Below are positions 33,058 to 41,110 of a stretch of DNA of 64,000 nt, in pieces. The position numbers were made by a program, and so were the translations under genes. Position 1 is the stretch's first letter. Every line of letters starts with the position of its first letter. The notes beneath the pieces are model-generated. The model did not search any database. It was not told the DNA's origin and was given only the letters and a program-made list of their open reading frames with translations. Origin of the DNA: Nevskia sp. (lineage in GTDB: Bacteria; Pseudomonadota; Gammaproteobacteria; Nevskiales; Nevskiaceae); the NCBI GenBank assembly GCA_023229645.1, contig JALNYU010000003.1:232849-296848 (forward strand), read 5' to 3'.

Positions 33058-33879
33058 TTACAAGGTATTGCGCGGCCGGTAGCCGTCTTTCCAGCGCCGC
33101 AGCGCCGCGAATACGGCGACAGGATCGGCCTGTGTTTTGCCTTCGTGTGCACTAACGGCCGCCGCTAATATTGGCTCGCTGCTGCGCAGAAACGGATTTA
33201 GCGCGCGCTCGTGCCCAATCGTTGTCGGCACGCTCGGCACACCGTCGGCGCGCAGCTGTTTTACGCGCTGTACTTCGGCGGCCAGCGCTGTATTTTTTGG
33301 CTCGACCGCGGTCGCGAAGTCGAGATTGCTCAATGTGTATTCGTGCGCGCAGTAGACCCGCGTTTCCGCAGGTAGTGCGCTGAGCTGCGCCAGCGAAGTG
33401 TACATCTGCGCCGCCGTGCCTTCGAACAGGCGGCCGCAGCCGCCTGCAAATAAGGTGTCGCCGCAGAACAGCAGTGGTTTCGATTCGTCACCTGGGGCGG
33501 TGGAAGGCGCGTTGTAGTAGGCGATATGGCCGAGTGTGTGACCCGGCACCGCGATGATTTCGAATGCAGCGCCCAGCGCCGCGATTTCGATGCGATCACC
33601 GCCAACGAGCATCTCGGTAAGACCGCTGATCCGATCAGCTTCAGCGCCTGGACCGTAGACAGGCACGTTCGGATACGCGGCCCGCAGTGCTGCGATGCCG
33701 CCGGTGTGATCGCCGTGATGATGGGTGATCAAGATCGCCGCGAGGTGCAAGCTGCGCGCGCGCAGCGCTGTGAGTACAACCTCGCCGTCACCGGGGTCGA
33801 CGACTGCAGCCGCACCGTTGTGCGTGAGCAGCCATAGGTAGTTGTCATTGAACGCGGGAAGAGCAGTCACGGTTATCAT
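33058..33879 (-). CDS. gloB: Hydroxyacylglutathione hydrolase (glyoxalase II)
   Basis: A metallo-beta-lactamase-fold hydrolase that cleaves S-D-lactoylglutathione in methylglyoxal detoxification. It begins MITVTALPAFNDNYLWLL, has the binuclear metal motif THHHGDHTGG, then VPGHTLGHIAYY, FCGDTLFAGGCGRLFEG and CAHEYTLSNLDFA, and the glutathione-binding C-terminus with NPFLR. The ATG at 33879 is chosen since the family start is here; the frame stays open upstream, antisense to the methyltransferase gene, without conserved content. Divergent from yafS, as in enteric bacteria. Confidence 0.96.
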   Translation of the reverse strand: MITVTALPAFNDNYLWLLTHNGAAAVVDPGDGEVVLTALRARSLHLAAILITHHHGDHTGGIAALRAAYPNVPVYGPGAEADRISGLTEMLVGGDRIEIAALGAAFEIIAVPGHTLGHIAYYNAPSTAPGDESKPLLFCGDTLFAGGCGRLFEGTAAQMYTSLAQLSALPAETRVYCAHEYTLSNLDFATAVEPKNTALAAEVQRVKQLRADGVPSVPTTIGHERALNPFLRSSEPILAAAVSAHEGKTQADPVAVFAALRRWKDGYRPRNTL

Positions 33880-33916
33880 GGGCGCATCCTTGTCGATTTG
33901 AGGCCACGAACGCAAC

Positions 33917-34729
33917 ATGCCGAAACGACTTGCAATCCGCGGCGGCGATCCGTTCGACCGCCAAGATTTGAAACAATGGCTCGCCAGCGCGCGCGGCAAA
34001 CGCTTGCTTGAATTGGAAGAGCGCGAACTGCAGCGGGTGCTGCCGAGCCTGTTTGGTCGCCATATCTTACAAGTCGGCAACTGGGGTGCGGGCGAACGCC
34101 TGCTGGCGTCGGCCGATATGCTGCACCGCGCCGTGCTGGGGACGCTGAACGGCGAGGGCACCAAGGCGCTCACGCGGCCGGAAGCGTTGCCGGTGCTGAG
34201 TAAAAGTATTGATGCCGTACTGCTGCCGCATACGCTGGAATTCTCGCCGTCACCGCATAATTTATTACGCGAAGTCGACCGTATCTTGACCGATCGCGGG
34301 CGGCTGCTGATCCTCGGCTGCAACCCGTGGAGCCTGTGGGGTCTGCGCCGCTGGTTAGGCCTCGCTGGCCGTGCGTTCCCGCCTGGCGCGCGCTTTTACG
34401 GCACTGGCCGTCTGGGTGACTGGTTGGAATTGCTCGATTTTGAAGTGACTGAACTGCGGCGTTTTGGGGCCGGTTTTCCGTGGACAGAGCCGCACACCGC
34501 AGGCGGGCGGTTTAATATTGCCGACAGCTTGCGCCCGCTTACCGAGGGCTATTTGATCATCGCCAAAAAGCGGGTGATCCCGATGTCCTTAATCGCCCGT
34601 CTGCCCCGTGCGCAAGTGCGGCCGATGGTCGGCGGTGCACTCGGCGGCGTTGCAACGAAGCTGAACGGCGCGCAAGCCAAGCCCGATCCGCTAACTGATA
34701 CTTTGAACTTGCCGAATCCGCAGTCCTGA
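33917..34729 (+). CDS. YafS-like SAM-dependent methyltransferase
   Basis: A class I methyltransferase-fold protein of 270 residues. HILQVGNWGAGERLLAS corresponds to the SAM-binding motif I region, IDAVLLPHTLEFSPSPHNLLREVDRIL to motifs II/III, and GRLLILGCNPWSLWGLRRWL is a signature of the YafS group encoded next to gloB. The substrate of this family is not known to me. It starts 37 bases from gloB on the opposite strand, and its TGA is directly followed by the rnhA ATG. Confidence 0.88.
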   Translation: MPKRLAIRGGDPFDRQDLKQWLASARGKRLLELEERELQRVLPSLFGRHILQVGNWGAGERLLASADMLHRAVLGTLNGEGTKALTRPEALPVLSKSIDAVLLPHTLEFSPSPHNLLREVDRILTDRGRLLILGCNPWSLWGLRRWLGLAGRAFPPGARFYGTGRLGDWLELLDFEVTELRRFGAGFPWTEPHTAGGRFNIADSLRPLTEGYLIIAKKRVIPMSLIARLPRAQVRPMVGGALGGVATKLNGAQAKPDPLTDTLNLPNPQS

Positions 34730-35188
34730 ATGAAAGAAGTCATTGTTTATACCGACGGCGCCTGCCGCGGCAATCCTGGGCCCGGCGGTTGGGGCGTATT
34801 GCTGCGTTACGGTGGCCGAGAAAAATCATTGTCTGGCGGCGAAGCGCCGACCACCAATAACCGCATGGAGCTCACCGCGGCCATTCGAGCGCTGGAAGCG
34901 TTGAGCGAGCGTTGCAGCGTCACGCTGTTCACTGATTCCAAGTACGTCATGCAGGGTTTAAACGAATGGCTGCCGGGCTGGAAAAAACGCGGCTGGAAAA
35001 CGGCCGATAAGAAGCCGGTGAAGAACCAAGATTTATGGCAGGCGCTAGACGCCGCAAACGCCCGGCACCAAGTTGATTGGCGCTGGGTAAAAGGCCACGC
35101 CGGTGATCCCGGCAACGAAATGGCAGACCAACTTGCCAATCGCGGTTTGGAGCAGCATTTAGCGGGCGTCAGCGCGAGCGCGGCATGA
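34730..35188 (+). CDS. rnhA: Ribonuclease HI
   Basis: A 152-residue RNase HI that removes RNA from RNA-DNA hybrids such as R-loops and primers. The catalytic acids are visible in YTDGACRGNPGPGGWG, NNRMELTAAI, FTDSKYVMQG and WVKGHAGDPGNEMADQLA, the last also holding the catalytic His. It begins directly after the yafS stop codon and its end overlaps the dnaQ start by 4 bases, the conserved rnhA-dnaQ pair. Confidence 0.98.
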   Translation: MKEVIVYTDGACRGNPGPGGWGVLLRYGGREKSLSGGEAPTTNNRMELTAAIRALEALSERCSVTLFTDSKYVMQGLNEWLPGWKKRGWKTADKKPVKNQDLWQALDAANARHQVDWRWVKGHAGDPGNEMADQLANRGLEQHLAGVSASAA

Positions 35189-35898
35189 ACGGCGAACGGC
35201 AAATCGTTTTCGATACCGAAACCACCGGCCTCGAAGCGCGTGAACACCGCATTATCGAAATCGGCTGCGTCGAATTGCGTAACCGGCGCGTGGTCAACGA
35301 GCAACGCTGGTACTTGAATCCGGATCGCGACAGTGACCCCGGCGCGTTTGAAGTCCACGGTTTGAGTACCGCGTTTCTGTCTGATAAGCCGCGGTTCCCG
35401 CAGATTGCTGATGATTTAATCGCGTTGCTACGCGGTGCAGAGTTGATCATCCACAACGCGGCGTTCGATGTCGGCTTCATCGATATGGAATTCGAACGCG
35501 CCGGTCGTCGCGAGCGCATTGATGCCCTGTGCCAGGTGACCGACACGCTGAAGCTCGCCAAGCAGCTGCACCCCGGACAAAAAGCCAGCCTAGACGCGCT
35601 GTGCAAGCGTTATCACGTCGACAACACCCAGCGCGCACTGCACGGCGCGTTGCTCGATGCGCGCCTGCTCGCCGAAGTCTATCTCGGCATGACGGGCGGC
35701 CAAGCCGCACTCGGGCTCGCCGGAGAGCCCGGCGCCGGGTTTACCGCAACCTCGCCGGATTTGCGCGAATTGCTGACGCAAACCAGCTTGCCGCTAAAAG
35801 TGATCCGCGCGGACGACGACGAACTCGGCGCTCACCGCGAGCGTTTAGCCGCGATCGTCAAGAAGAGCGGCAAACAGCTCTGGCCGGGTGAGTCGTAG
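35185..35898 (+). CDS. dnaQ: DNA polymerase III epsilon subunit (proofreading)
   Basis: A 237-residue DEDDh 3'-5' exonuclease. ExoI is VFDTETTGLEA, ExoII is HNAAFDVGFIDME, and ExoIII is ALHGALLDARLLAEVY with its His-Asp pair. Near residue 195 the stretch QTSLPL resembles the beta-clamp-binding motif of E. coli epsilon (QTSMAF). The C-terminal helix for binding the alpha subunit follows. It overlaps rnhA by 4 bases, so the two are translationally coupled. Confidence 0.97.
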   Translation: MNGERQIVFDTETTGLEAREHRIIEIGCVELRNRRVVNEQRWYLNPDRDSDPGAFEVHGLSTAFLSDKPRFPQIADDLIALLRGAELIIHNAAFDVGFIDMEFERAGRRERIDALCQVTDTLKLAKQLHPGQKASLDALCKRYHVDNTQRALHGALLDARLLAEVYLGMTGGQAALGLAGEPGAGFTATSPDLRELLTQTSLPLKVIRADDDELGAHRERLAAIVKKSGKQLWPGES

Positions 35899-36116
35899 TC
35901 GCGGATTCAAGATCGCCCGGAAGGGTGCGAGCAAGGCGTAACCCTTGCGAATCTATGTACGCGTGCCGGCCGCCTGGACCCCATTGCTGCAAAAAAATGC
36001 TTGTTGGTGCGACATAGGACTTGGAGCGCTACCATGAACGTGCCTCGGGCGCGCTGTCGCACTGCGATGCGCTGTTGCAGACGCTACGTTTTATCACCGT
36101 CTTCGAGGAGCACTGC

Positions 36117-37379
36117 ATGGATTTTTCGCCAACTTGGCCTTTGCACGTTACGCCGCTGATCGCGTTCGGTTTGATGCTGATCGTCGGCGCTGGCGGCGGC
36201 TATGCGGCGCACCGATTTTCATGGTTGCCGAGCATTACCGGGTTCATGGTGGTGGGCTTCATTTGTGGCCCGAGCGTGCTCGGCTTGCTCAGTCACGAAG
36301 CCATCGTCCAGTCGCGGATTTTGATCGACGTATCGCTGGCGCTCATCCTTTATCGGCTGGGTTTATCGCTCGACCTCAAACATCTCTGGCAGTCGCCGAG
36401 GTTGTTTTTTGTGTCGCTGCTCGAAAGTGGCGTCACGTTTATCTTGGTGTTCTCGGCGTTATATTGGTTCGATATCCCGCCCGCCATTGCGGCGTTGGTC
36501 TCGGCGATTGCGATTTCTTCGTCGCCAGCGGTATTGCTGCACGTTGCGCATGAGGTCGGCGCGCGCGGGCCGGTCACTGAAACCGCAAAGACCTTGGTTG
36601 CGTTGAATAACTTGATCGCGTTCATCGCCTTTTCCGCGATTCTGCCGGCCCTGCACTACAGCACCGGCTCCGGCTGGCAGACGATTGTTTTTCAGCCGGC
36701 CTATCAGCTCATCGGCTCCTTGATCGTCGGTGTCATTTTGGCGTTCGGTTTGCACGCCATTGCGGTAAAAACGCATCGCGCCACGCAGTACAAACTGGCG
36801 TTAGTGTTTGGCACGATCATGATCGCCGTCGGCATCGCTGGCGAGTTGAAGTTATCGATGTTGTTTGTCGCGTTGGTGATCGGCGTCGTTGTAAAAAGTT
36901 TGGAGCGCGAGACAATCGTTTCCGATCTCGAATTCGGCTCGGCGTTTGAATTGATCTTCATCGTCTTGTTTGTTTTTGCCGGCGCCGGCCTGCACGTGCG
37001 CGAGTTGATTGAATTCGCACCGGCCGTGTTGGCGTTGATCGTAACGCGCACCTTGGCGAAAGCGCTCGTCGTTACCGCCGCGTCGCCGCTGCTTAAAGTC
37101 AGCGCGCGTAAAGGTGTTGCCAGCGGCTTGCTGCTGATTCCAATGGCGGGCCTTGCAATCGGCTTGGCGCTGACCAGCAGCAATCTCTTTCCGCAGCTGG
37201 CGTCAACGATTTCGGCGATTGTCCTCGGCGCTGTTACCGTATTTGAAACCATGGGCCCGCCGATCGCGGCATTTGCTTTTCGCTTCGCTGGCGAGGCTGC
37301 GACTATTGCGCCGGCTGCCGCGCCGACGACGGCAGACGAACCGCCGCAAGCCGACGCTGCTCCCGAAAGTGAGACTTAG
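36117..37379 (+). CDS. Cation:proton antiporter, CPA2 family
   Basis: A 420-residue membrane protein with about twelve helices and the Na/H-exchanger fold: LPSITGFMVVGFICGPSVLG, VSLALILYRLGLSLDLKHL, AIAISSSPAVLLHVAHEVG (the helix 5 region) and FVFAGAGLHVRELIEF. There is no C-terminal TrkA-N/RCK domain, only a short Pro/Ala-rich tail. It likely exchanges Na+ or K+ for protons. The start at 36117 is supported by GAGGAG 7 bases upstream; an earlier ATG at 36021 lies in non-conserved sequence. It converges with the next gene with a 4-base overlap. Confidence 0.9.
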   Translation: MDFSPTWPLHVTPLIAFGLMLIVGAGGGYAAHRFSWLPSITGFMVVGFICGPSVLGLLSHEAIVQSRILIDVSLALILYRLGLSLDLKHLWQSPRLFFVSLLESGVTFILVFSALYWFDIPPAIAALVSAIAISSSPAVLLHVAHEVGARGPVTETAKTLVALNNLIAFIAFSAILPALHYSTGSGWQTIVFQPAYQLIGSLIVGVILAFGLHAIAVKTHRATQYKLALVFGTIMIAVGIAGELKLSMLFVALVIGVVVKSLERETIVSDLEFGSAFELIFIVLFVFAGAGLHVRELIEFAPAVLALIVTRTLAKALVVTAASPLLKVSARKGVASGLLLIPMAGLAIGLALTSSNLFPQLASTISAIVLGAVTVFETMGPPIAAFAFRFAGEAATIAPAAAPTTADEPPQADAAPESET

Positions 37380-38626
37380 CGGAAGCGGGCAGGCGAATAC
37401 GGCGCGAGGTCGAGGCTCGGCTTTTGCCCGGTAATCAGCTCGGCGACCAGCCGACCGGTGACTGCCGAAAGGCTAACGCCTAGCATTCCGTGGCCAGTCG
37501 CCAGTACCAAGTTTGCATGGTTCGGCGCCCGGCCGAGAATCGGCAAATCGTCGTACGTCATCGGCCGCCAGCCGTACCATTCTTCCTCGACGATTGGCCC
37601 GACTGGCTCGTGCAGATATTCCGCCGCGCCACGCGCCAGCGCATCGAGCCGGGTGCGGTTAAGGCTGTGGTCGTAGCCGGCGAATTCCATCGTGCTACCG
37701 AGGCGATAGCCGCTGGCCCAACTGGTGACGCAAACGCTGCGTTCTTTCAGCACCAGCGGAATCGTCGGCGCGCGGCCGGGTCGAGAATAGGTGATTGAAT
37801 AGCCCTTACCCGGCTGAATCGGCAATTTTAGACCCAGCTGCGAGCCGAGCTGCGGCGACCACGCGCCGAGCGCAAACACCACGTCGGTGCCGCTGTAGGT
37901 GCCGTTTGTTGTCGCCACTGACGCAATGCGGCCGCCGTCGCAGCTGAAGCCGGTGATCGCGGTCTGCTCGCAGATGGTGCCGCCCAGTTCGCGCACTCGG
38001 CGCAGCAACTCGGCGGCGTAGCGGTTCGGCCGCAGCCGTGCGTCGTCCGGGTGCTTATGTGCGCCAACGATACTGGCGTTCAGCGCCGGTTCTAACGCCC
38101 GCGCAGCATCCCCGTCTAGGCGCTCAACGGCGATGCCCAATTCGCACAGCATGCGATATTCGGCCGCCGCTTCGGCGTAGCTTTGCGCGTCGCGCCAAAC
38201 GTACATCGTGCCGCTCTCAACAAACTCACAAGCCAGCTGCTCATCGCGAATCAACGCGGCGAGCAGGCTGCGCGAGGCCTGCAGCAAGCTGAGCTTGGTC
38301 GCGGCTCCGCTGCGAAACTGCTGCGGCGTGCAACGCGCCGCGAAATGTAGCAGCCAAGACAGCAGGGCGGGATCGAAGCTCGGCTTGATGCGCAGTGGCG
38401 CATCGACCTGCAGCAGCCATTTCAGCGCCTTGCTCAAGGTGCCCGGCGCGTTCAGCGGCAAATGGCTCGGCGTGATCGTGCCGCAGTTGCCGTGGCTGCT
38501 CCCGCTGGCCATCGTATTCTGTTCGAGTAGCCTCACGCCGCGCCCGGCGCGCAGCAGCTGCAGCGCGCAACTGAGGCCAATAACGCCGCCGCCGAGTATC
38601 AGGACATCGCTGTGCTTGGAATTCAT
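37376..38626 (-). CDS. FAD-dependent D-amino acid dehydrogenase-like protein
   Basis: A DAO-superfamily flavoprotein of 416 residues. The FAD-binding motif is VLILGGGVIGLSCALQLLRAG, followed by SGSSHGNCGTITPSHLPLNA and the C-terminal VGPIVEEEWYGWRPMTYDDLP and ATGHGMLGVSLSAVTGRLVAE, the pattern of DadA-type dehydrogenases. It should oxidise D-amino acids or a related amine (proline-type or glycine-type substrates remain possible) and pass electrons to the respiratory chain. The start MNSKHSDVLIL at 38626 is chosen over one nine codons upstream. It overlaps the antiporter gene end by 4 bases (convergent). Confidence 0.88.
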   Translation of the reverse strand: MNSKHSDVLILGGGVIGLSCALQLLRAGRGVRLLEQNTMASGSSHGNCGTITPSHLPLNAPGTLSKALKWLLQVDAPLRIKPSFDPALLSWLLHFAARCTPQQFRSGAATKLSLLQASRSLLAALIRDEQLACEFVESGTMYVWRDAQSYAEAAAEYRMLCELGIAVERLDGDAARALEPALNASIVGAHKHPDDARLRPNRYAAELLRRVRELGGTICEQTAITGFSCDGGRIASVATTNGTYSGTDVVFALGAWSPQLGSQLGLKLPIQPGKGYSITYSRPGRAPTIPLVLKERSVCVTSWASGYRLGSTMEFAGYDHSLNRTRLDALARGAAEYLHEPVGPIVEEEWYGWRPMTYDDLPILGRAPNHANLVLATGHGMLGVSLSAVTGRLVAELITGQKPSLDLAPYSPARFR

Positions 38627-38778
38627 TGGGTGGATCTTATAGCGCGCTGCCAATACGGTGACGGGAAGGGCGTTGTGAATGACTGAGCGCGCTGCGATTC
38701 AAGCGCCGCCGTTTGCTATCGATGTGACTACAAATAACAGTGTGAACGATCAATGGCGAGGCCAGCGGCCAGCAATGC

Positions 38779-38812
38779 GCTCTGCTGTGTTCGGCGGTGG
38801 GCCGAGCAGAGC
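38779..38812. repeat. Imperfect hairpin in a gap
   Basis: GCTCTGCT (38779-38786) pairs with AGCAGAGC (38805-38812), and an inner TCGGC/GCCGA pair (38791-38795, 38801-38805) extends it. It lies in the 288-base gap between the DadA-like gene and the small membrane protein. The rest of the gap shows nothing recognisable. Confidence 0.35.
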
Positions 38813-38914
38813 ACGATAGAAAGGTCGGTGACTCATAAAATACAGATTTCGAGCCTGACTTGCCGCAGCGTATGCAGCCATGCGCAATATGCCTTCTCCG
38901 CGGTCTAGCGCTGA

Positions 38915-39268
38915 TCAGATCTTGCCTGAAGCGCTGCGGAATCCTGCTGTCAGCCACCCTAAAAACGGTGCCGTAATTGCAAAAGTAATGGCGGCCTTCA
39001 TCAGCTCGGCCCGGTTCAGGGTTTCGACTGCTTTTTCGAACTCCGCCGCCGTTATTGCCGTCTCCAGGATGTATCCCGAACCAAACGGCCAAAACGGCCA
39101 AAACGGCCAAAACGCCGAGACGATCGCTTGAATCCCAAATGAAGACAGCGCGGCCGCGGTAAAAAATAAGAACGGCGATGATATTTTTTGCTTGAAATAG
39201 ACACTTAGCACAGCGGCCCACAACAACGGCAGCAGTGCTAAAAGGAATGAAGAAAGAATCCCATCCAT
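38915..39268 (-). CDS. Small hypothetical membrane protein with WPF repeats
   Basis: A 117-residue protein not recognised as a known family. It has about three hydrophobic helices: SFLLALLPLLWAAVLSVYF, FLFFTAAALSSFGIQAIVS and AAITFAITAPFLGWLTAGF. Between them is WPFWPFWPF, encoded by a 9-bp tandem repeat, so repeat number may vary by strand slippage while staying in frame. The stop is 289 bases from the DadA-like start, and the start follows the amidohydrolase gene end by 12 bases on the same strand, so it may be co-transcribed with it. Confidence 0.6.
   Translation of the reverse strand: MDGILSSFLLALLPLLWAAVLSVYFKQKISSPFLFFTAAALSSFGIQAIVSAFWPFWPFWPFGSGYILETAITAAEFEKAVETLNRAELMKAAITFAITAPFLGWLTAGFRSASGKI
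39083..39118. repeat. 9-bp tandem repeat inside a coding region
   Basis: Three perfect copies of AAACGGCCA followed by a fourth with two changes. Each unit codes for Trp-Pro-Phe on the minus strand. The unit length is a multiple of three, so copy-number change keeps the frame. Confidence 0.9.
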
Positions 39269-39280
39269 CGGTTTAAAGTC

Positions 39281-41032
39281 CTAACGCGCGTTTGCCGCTA
39301 GTGCAGCCGGCCGATACCCCGGTCCACGCACCACCTGCCCAGGCATTTCGCCGGTGTGTTCGCCGTTGTGCAGCACTTCGATACCGTTGACGAAGACATC
39401 GCGTACGCCGGTGGCGAATTGCTGTGGCTGGTCGAACGTGGCGTGGTCGACAATGGTATTGGCGTCGAAAATTACGACGTCGGCGGCGCAGCCGGCGTCG
39501 AGGCAGCCGCGGCCTTGCAGGTGAAAGTTTCGGGCTGGTTGACCGCTGAGGCGGCGCACCGCTTCGGCGGTGTCGAAACGTTTTTCGTCGCGGCCGTAGT
39601 GGCCGATAAAGCGGGCGAAATTGCCGTAAGCGCGCGGATGCGGGTTGCTGAGTAAAAAAGGCCCTTCCGGCGCTTGGCTGGCTTCGTCGGAGCCGAGGCT
39701 CACCCAGGGTTGCATCAGGCCGAGGCGGACGTTGTCCTCGCTCATCAAAAAGTACGCGGTGCCAACGCGGCTGTGATCTTCGATGACGAGATCGAGCATC
39801 GTTTCTTCCGGCGATTTGCCGCGCAGCTTGGCAACCGCGGTCAGCGTTTTGCCGGTCAGTGGTTTCAGTGCCGGATTGTCGAAGCCGATCAGCAGCACGT
39901 TATCGGGCGAGCCGGCGCCGAGGTAGAGATTTTCCCAGTCATTGCTCGGTGTGCGCATTTCTTGCAGCACGCGGTTGCGGATTTTGGGGTCTTTGAGGCG
40001 CTTGATCCACGCGTCTAGCCCGCCTTCTTGCACCCACGGCGGCATCGCGGCGTCCAGCCCGGTGGCGCCGGCAGTGTAGGCGTACATGTCGGCGCTGATC
40101 GCTAGCCCAGACGCGCGCGCCGCGGTGATTTTATCGATAGCCTGCTGCATCTTCGGCCAGTTTTGCGCACCCGCAGCCTTCAGGTGATACACCTCGGCCC
40201 AGGTGTGCGTGGCGCGGGCGATGCTGATCAATTCATCCAGTGCTTCAAGCAGGCGGTTGCCTTCGCTGCGCAAATGCGCGATGTAGCCGCCACCGCTATT
40301 CGCTGCCGTTTGAACCAGCGCCGTAAGCTCTTCGGTTTTGGCGTAAGCGGCCGGTGCGTAGATCAGCGAGGCGCCGACGCCGAGCGCGCCCTCGTCCATC
40401 GCCTGCGCGACCAAGGCCTGCATCCGCGCCAATTCTTCGGCCGTCGGCGGGCGATTGGCGTAGCCGAGCTCATGAATGCGCACGGTCGTCGCGCCGACAA
40501 ACGAGGCGACGTTGGTGGCGATGCCGCGCCTGACTAGGTGGTCCAGATACTCGCCGAGCGTGGTCCAGTCGATGTCGTAATGAATATCCGATTGCCGCTT
40601 CAGCGCCTGTGCTTTCATTTCAGCGTTCAGCGGCCCCATCGAGTTGCCTTCGCCCATCACTTCCAGCGTGACGCCTTGGCGCAGATCGCTGAGCGAGCGT
40701 CCGTCTTGTATCAATGACTCGGTGGCCCAACTCAGCGTGTTGATGAAGCCGGGGGCAACGGCAAGCCCGCCGGCATCGACAGTGCGCGCCGCATGCCAGC
40801 CAGAAACGTCGCCGAAAGCGACGACGTGGCCCTCCCGTATTGCCAAGCCGCCGGCCACCGGCAGGCTGCCCCTGCCGTCGTGTAGCTGGCCGTTGATGAT
40901 CAGTAGATCGGCGCTCTCGCCAGTGGCAGCGGGCGCGGGCGGCGGCGATTTTGTGCAGTGGCTCAGCCCGAGCACCAAGCTGGCGAGCGCCAGCGCTTTC
41001 AGCAGAAACATCGGCCGCGGTTGCAAAGTCAT
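39281..41032 (-). CDS. Exported amidohydrolase, N-acyl-D-amino acid deacylase-like
   Basis: An amidohydrolase-superfamily protein of about 583 residues with a lipoprotein signal (FLLKALALASLVLGLSHC). It follows the D-aminoacylase scheme: ADLLIINGQLHDGRG, DAGGLAVAPGF, YIAHLRSEGNRLLEALDEL, AEVYHLKAAG, SLGSDEASQAPEGP and the C-terminal GCAADVVIFDANTI. Two metal-ligand His segments and the catalytic Asp are kept, but the usual HxH after APGF is absent (INTLSWA), and the bridging Cys region reads LEVMGEGNSMGP. The metal centre is therefore altered, and substrate may differ. Start at 41032 or 41011. Confidence 0.82.
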   Translation of the reverse strand: MTLQPRPMFLLKALALASLVLGLSHCTKSPPPAPAATGESADLLIINGQLHDGRGSLPVAGGLAIREGHVVAFGDVSGWHAARTVDAGGLAVAPGFINTLSWATESLIQDGRSLSDLRQGVTLEVMGEGNSMGPLNAEMKAQALKRQSDIHYDIDWTTLGEYLDHLVRRGIATNVASFVGATTVRIHELGYANRPPTAEELARMQALVAQAMDEGALGVGASLIYAPAAYAKTEELTALVQTAANSGGGYIAHLRSEGNRLLEALDELISIARATHTWAEVYHLKAAGAQNWPKMQQAIDKITAARASGLAISADMYAYTAGATGLDAAMPPWVQEGGLDAWIKRLKDPKIRNRVLQEMRTPSNDWENLYLGAGSPDNVLLIGFDNPALKPLTGKTLTAVAKLRGKSPEETMLDLVIEDHSRVGTAYFLMSEDNVRLGLMQPWVSLGSDEASQAPEGPFLLSNPHPRAYGNFARFIGHYGRDEKRFDTAEAVRRLSGQPARNFHLQGRGCLDAGCAADVVIFDANTIVDHATFDQPQQFATGVRDVFVNGIEVLHNGEHTGEMPGQVVRGPGYRPAALAANAR

Positions 41033-41110
41033 GAGGCATAACCCGAGCAAACAGGCCTGCAGCTTACCGGCCGTGCTGCCGGCTGAATACCTTCGGCATA
41101 AACTGCCGCG

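Noticed and set aside
33880..34323. N-terminal extension of the gloB frame
   Set aside because: It is antisense to the methyltransferase gene and the glyoxalase II fold starts at 33879.
35931..35948. GCAAGG/CCTTGC hairpin after dnaQ as a terminator
   Set aside because: Short stem and no T-run; insufficient support.
39083..39118. Possible CRISPR-like array
   Set aside because: Repeat units are 9 bases without spacers, so it is a simple tandem repeat. No CRISPR array was seen in the window.
38637..39221. A 194-codon minus-strand frame overlapping the small membrane protein
   Set aside because: The alternative frame (38915-39268) has proper membrane helices and a better start; this one is Arg/Ser-rich noise.
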